From an uncultured Gemmatimonadota bacterium (GTDB lineage: Bacteria > Gemmatimonadota > Gemmatimonadetes > Gemmatimonadales > Gemmatimonadaceae), in the NCBI GenBank assembly GCA_903894655.1, contig CAITQY010000723.1, forward strand, positions 1 through 8,338: a stretch of 8,338 nucleotides of DNA. The letters run 5' to 3'. Positions 5,867 to 8,338 of the stretch are shown here, one piece after another (within the stretch, counting starts at the first letter, position 1; the number at the start of each line of letters is the position of its first letter). Made by a program: the position numbers and the translations under genes. The notes below the pieces were generated by a model, which was not told where the DNA came from, searched no databases, and saw only the letters and a list, made by a program, of their open reading frames with translations.

Positions 5867-7442
5867 GGCTGCGCCAACGGGCGCCGTGCTGCTCTCGCTC
5901 GACGGCATCGCGCACACGTTCGGTCGCGTGCGCGCGCTCGATGGCGCCTCACTCCAGGTCCGCGCCGGCAGCGTGCACGCCCTGCTCGGTGAAAATGGTG
6001 CCGGCAAGACCACGCTCATGCGCGTGGTGTTCGGACTGCTGCGCGCCCAGCAGGGCGTGATGCACTGGCGCGGTGCACCAATCACCATACGGTCTCCGTC
6101 GGACGCATTAGCCCATGGCATCGGGATGGTGCACCAGCATTTCACGCTGGTGCCCCGCATGACCGTGGCCGAGAACATCGCACTCGGCGGACATGGCGGG
6201 TTTGATCCGCAGCAGGCGGCGACGCGCGTGCGCGACGTGGCCGCACGGGCAGGACTCGTCCTCGACCCGAACGCCCGCGTGGAAGACCTGCCCGTAGGGG
6301 CGCAGCAGCGCTGCGAAATCGTGAAAGCGCTCGCGCGCGACGTGACGTTGCTCATTCTCGACGAACCCACCGCGGTGCTGGCGCCGGCCGAGGCCGCGGA
6401 GTTGCTGCGCTGGATTCGTGGGTATGCGGATGCCGGCAACGCGGTGGTGCTCATCACGCACAAGTTGCGCGATGCACTTGCCGTGGCCGACGACATCACG
6501 GTATTGCACCGCGGACGGACCGTACTCACCACACCGGCGCGTGACACCGATCAGGCGCGGGTGGCGGATGCGATGCTGGGCGGTGCCACCGTGCGGACGG
6601 CCGATGTGCTCACGGGGCGTGACGTTACCGATATGGTCAGTAATGTCATCACGGATGTCACCAAGGATGTGGTTACCGGCGCGGCGGATGTCGTGAGCAG
6701 ACGCGCCGCGTCCGCTCTCCCGCGAACCGTGCTCGCGCTCGATGCGGTCACGGTACGCGATGCCAACGGCGTAGACCGCGTGCGATCAGCCACGATGCAC
6801 GTGCATGCCGGCGAGATCGTCGGTATCGGAGCGGTGGAAGGTGCGGGGCAGCGCGAACTGTTGCGCGTGCTGGCCGGACGCCTCTCGCCGACCGCAGGAC
6901 GTCGCGCGATTCCCGAGAGTGTGGGATTCGTGCCGGAAGATCGTCATCGTGATGCGTTGCTGCTTGATGCGCCGCTCTTCGAGAACACCGCCTTGCAGGG
7001 CGCCGGCGCCCGACGCGGCGTGATGGACTGGAACGACGTGCGCGTGCGCACCTCAGCCTTGCTGCACCGATTCGACGTGCGCGCCTCGGGTGCCGAGGTC
7101 GTGGCGAGAACGCTCTCCGGCGGCAATCAACAGAAGCTCGTGTTGGGACGTGAACTCGAGGCAGCGCGCGAGGCGCTGGTGGTCGAGAATCCATCACGCG
7201 GCTTGGACTTCGTGGCCACCGATGCGGTACATCGGGCGTTGCGGGCGGCGCGCGACGCGGGCATGGCCGTCGTGGTGTACAGCAGTGATCTCGACGAAGT
7301 GGTGCTGTTGGCCGATCGCGTGTTCGCGATGCACGACGGCACCGTGATCGAGAGTGTGAAGCATCGCGACGCCCTCGGTCGCGCGATGTTGAGTGGCGCC
7401 GACGGCATCGGGAACGAAATGACGGCCGGGGCCGACGCATGA
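5859..7442 (+). CDS. ABC transporter ATP-binding protein, two tandem ATPase domains (nucleoside/sugar-type importer)
   Basis: A 527-residue protein with two ABC domains in one chain, the architecture of RbsA/YufO-type import ATPases. Domain 1 (about 10-240) has Walker A GENGAGKTT (44-52), Q-loop VHQHF (91-95), the atypical signature LPVGAQQR (144-151) usual for BMP-partner ATPases, Walker B LLILDEPTA (164-172) and H-loop His201. Domain 2 (about 290-515) has a degenerate Walker A, GAVEGAGQRE (324-333), without the usual Lys, an intact signature LSGGNQQK (419-426) and an altered Walker B, ALVVENPSRGLD (439-450). That asymmetry is normal in the family: one composite ATP site is strongly catalytic. 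The linker (about 249-290) is rich in Asp, Val and Thr and looks internally repetitive. No Shine-Dalgarno sequence precedes the ATG at 5859; a GTG at 5862 is an equally placed alternative. The stop overlaps the permease start (ATGA), showing translational coupling. Confidence 0.95.
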   Translation: MVTAAPTGAVLLSLDGIAHTFGRVRALDGASLQVRAGSVHALLGENGAGKTTLMRVVFGLLRAQQGVMHWRGAPITIRSPSDALAHGIGMVHQHFTLVPRMTVAENIALGGHGGFDPQQAATRVRDVAARAGLVLDPNARVEDLPVGAQQRCEIVKALARDVTLLILDEPTAVLAPAEAAELLRWIRGYADAGNAVVLITHKLRDALAVADDITVLHRGRTVLTTPARDTDQARVADAMLGGATVRTADVLTGRDVTDMVSNVITDVTKDVVTGAADVVSRRAASALPRTVLALDAVTVRDANGVDRVRSATMHVHAGEIVGIGAVEGAGQRELLRVLAGRLSPTAGRRAIPESVGFVPEDRHRDALLLDAPLFENTALQGAGARRGVMDWNDVRVRTSALLHRFDVRASGAEVVARTLSGGNQQKLVLGRELEAAREALVVENPSRGLDFVATDAVHRALRAARDAGMAVVVYSSDLDEVVLLADRVFAMHDGTVIESVKHRDALGRAMLSGADGIGNEMTAGADA

Positions 7443-8338
7443 CGGCCCTGCGCTCGTTGGCCGCAACAACGGCACGCGTGCTCGTCCTGCTGGCCATCGC
7501 GATCGCGATGCTGGCGGTGCTGTTGATCGCGACCGGACACGAGGTCATCCCCGCCCTGTCGGCGATGGTCCGCGGGGCCTTCGGATCGTATTACGCCATC
7601 ACATCGGCCACGATCGTGCGCATGGTGCCATTGGCGATGGCGGGGCTGGCGGTGTCGGTGGCGTTTCGCGCGGGCATTCTGAACATCGGGGCCGAAGGAC
7701 AGCTGCTGGTAGGTGCCGCGGCGGCCACGGCGATCAGCGGCGCACTGGGTGGTGTGTCGTGGCTCATCGGCATTCCCGTGATGTTGGTGGCGGGGGCGAT
7801 GGCCGGTGGTGCGTGGGCAGCGATCGCGGGCGGGCTCCGACTGCGATTCGGTGTCCTGGAAGTGATCAGCACCATCATGCTGAATTTTGTCGCGCAGTAT
7901 CTCACCGGCTGGCTGGTGCGTGGTCCGTTGCAGGAACCGACGCGGGTGAATCCGCAGTCGGTAACGCTCGCGCCGGAATTGCAGCTGCCCGTGATGCTCG
8001 AGGGCACGCGTTTGCACGCCGGCGTGCTGATCGTGGTGTTGGTGGCAATCGCGGTCTGGTGGTGGCTGCGCAGTACGGCCAGCGGGTTCCGGTTGCGCGC
8101 CGTGGGGGCCACCCCGACCGCGGCGGCCAGTGCCGGTGGCATCGATGTGCCGCGCACAATGTTTGGGGCGTTTCTCGTGAGCGGATTGCTGGCGGGATTA
8201 GCCGGCTCGGTGGAGTACACCGGCATCACCTACGCGCTATACGAGACCTTCTCGCCCGGCTACGGCTACACGGCGATCGCAGTGGCCTTGCTGGCGCGAT
8301 TGCATCCGCTGGGCGTATTGGTCACGGCCCTGCTGTTC
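7439..8338 (+). CDS. ABC transporter permease, BMP/nucleoside-import type (3' end beyond window)
   Basis: This frame is open from the ATG at 7439, which overlaps the ATPase stop by four bases (ATGA), to the last base of the window: 300 residues of a family usually near 350. It is a polytopic inner-membrane protein of the branched-chain/ribose permease superfamily. A first membrane helix is at about 13-32, with further hydrophobic segments near 60-77, 86-104, 107-131, 138-160, 194-210 and 241-259. Conserved marks are RAGILNIGAEGQLLVGA (78-94), EVISTIMLNF (141-150), the cytoplasmic coupling loop GFRLRAVGATPTAAASAGG (216-234) and GYGYTAIAVALLA (274-286). It would carry substrate delivered by the BMP lipoprotein, powered by the adjacent ATPase. 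In this family a second, shorter permease normally follows; it would lie beyond the window. Confidence 0.95.
   Translation, partial: MTALRSLAATTARVLVLLAIAIAMLAVLLIATGHEVIPALSAMVRGAFGSYYAITSATIVRMVPLAMAGLAVSVAFRAGILNIGAEGQLLVGAAAATAISGALGGVSWLIGIPVMLVAGAMAGGAWAAIAGGLRLRFGVLEVISTIMLNFVAQYLTGWLVRGPLQEPTRVNPQSVTLAPELQLPVMLEGTRLHAGVLIVVLVAIAVWWWLRSTASGFRLRAVGATPTAAASAGGIDVPRTMFGAFLVSGLLAGLAGSVEYTGITYALYETFSPGYGYTAIAVALLARLHPLGVLVTALLF

Noticed and set aside
6784..6802. CACGTG palindrome in the ATPase gene as a third parS
   Set aside because: The flanks (ATGCACGTGCAT) do not match the parS arms, so only the common six-base core is shared.
7182..7210. ATPase domain 2 as a damaged domain because of its degenerate Walker motifs
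   Set aside because: Loss of the Walker A Lys and changes in Walker B of the second domain are normal in double-domain ATPases of this importer class, so this is not decay.

Overview
The window is a GC-rich bacterial chromosome segment with every recognisable gene on the + strand. Gene content (mnmG next to parA, parB and parS sites) places it close to a replication origin. High GC, weak or absent Shine-Dalgarno sequences before most genes, and clusters of short TTCGCG/CGCGAA repeats suggest a soil or water bacterium, possibly Gemmatimonadota. The phylum is a guess from style and gene order; no marker here proves it.

Layout: (1) 1-475 is the 3' end of mnmG, a tRNA U34 modification enzyme. 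(2) 476-1065 is non-coding: a small hairpin, three copies of a CGCGAAG-rich repeat (the middle one inverted), then a more AT-rich stretch with a candidate promoter. (3) 1066-1824 encodes an exported SIMPL (DUF541) protein and ends in a strong intrinsic terminator. (4) 1903-1971 holds two parS centromere sites, followed by parA and parB, the chromosome segregation pair. (5) 3948-8338 is a transport operon: a BMP-family lipoprotein binding protein, a Nif3-like (DUF34) metal protein, a double-domain ABC ATPase, and the first permease, cut by the window end.

How the genes work together: ParB loads on parS and ParA moves or organises the origin region. The BMP lipoprotein, ATPase and permease form a nucleoside-type ABC importer; a second permease is expected just beyond the window. 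The Nif3-like gene sits tightly between the binding protein and the ATPase, so it is probably co-expressed with the importer. Its junction with the ATPase gene is built from three 17-bp tandem repeats that carry both the stop and the start codon.

No RNA genes, CRISPR array, transposase or phage gene was seen. Most of the window is ordinary core genome. The points most worth a second look are the repeat cluster, the paired parS sites, the Nif3-like gene within the importer operon and the 17-bp repeat at the gene junction.
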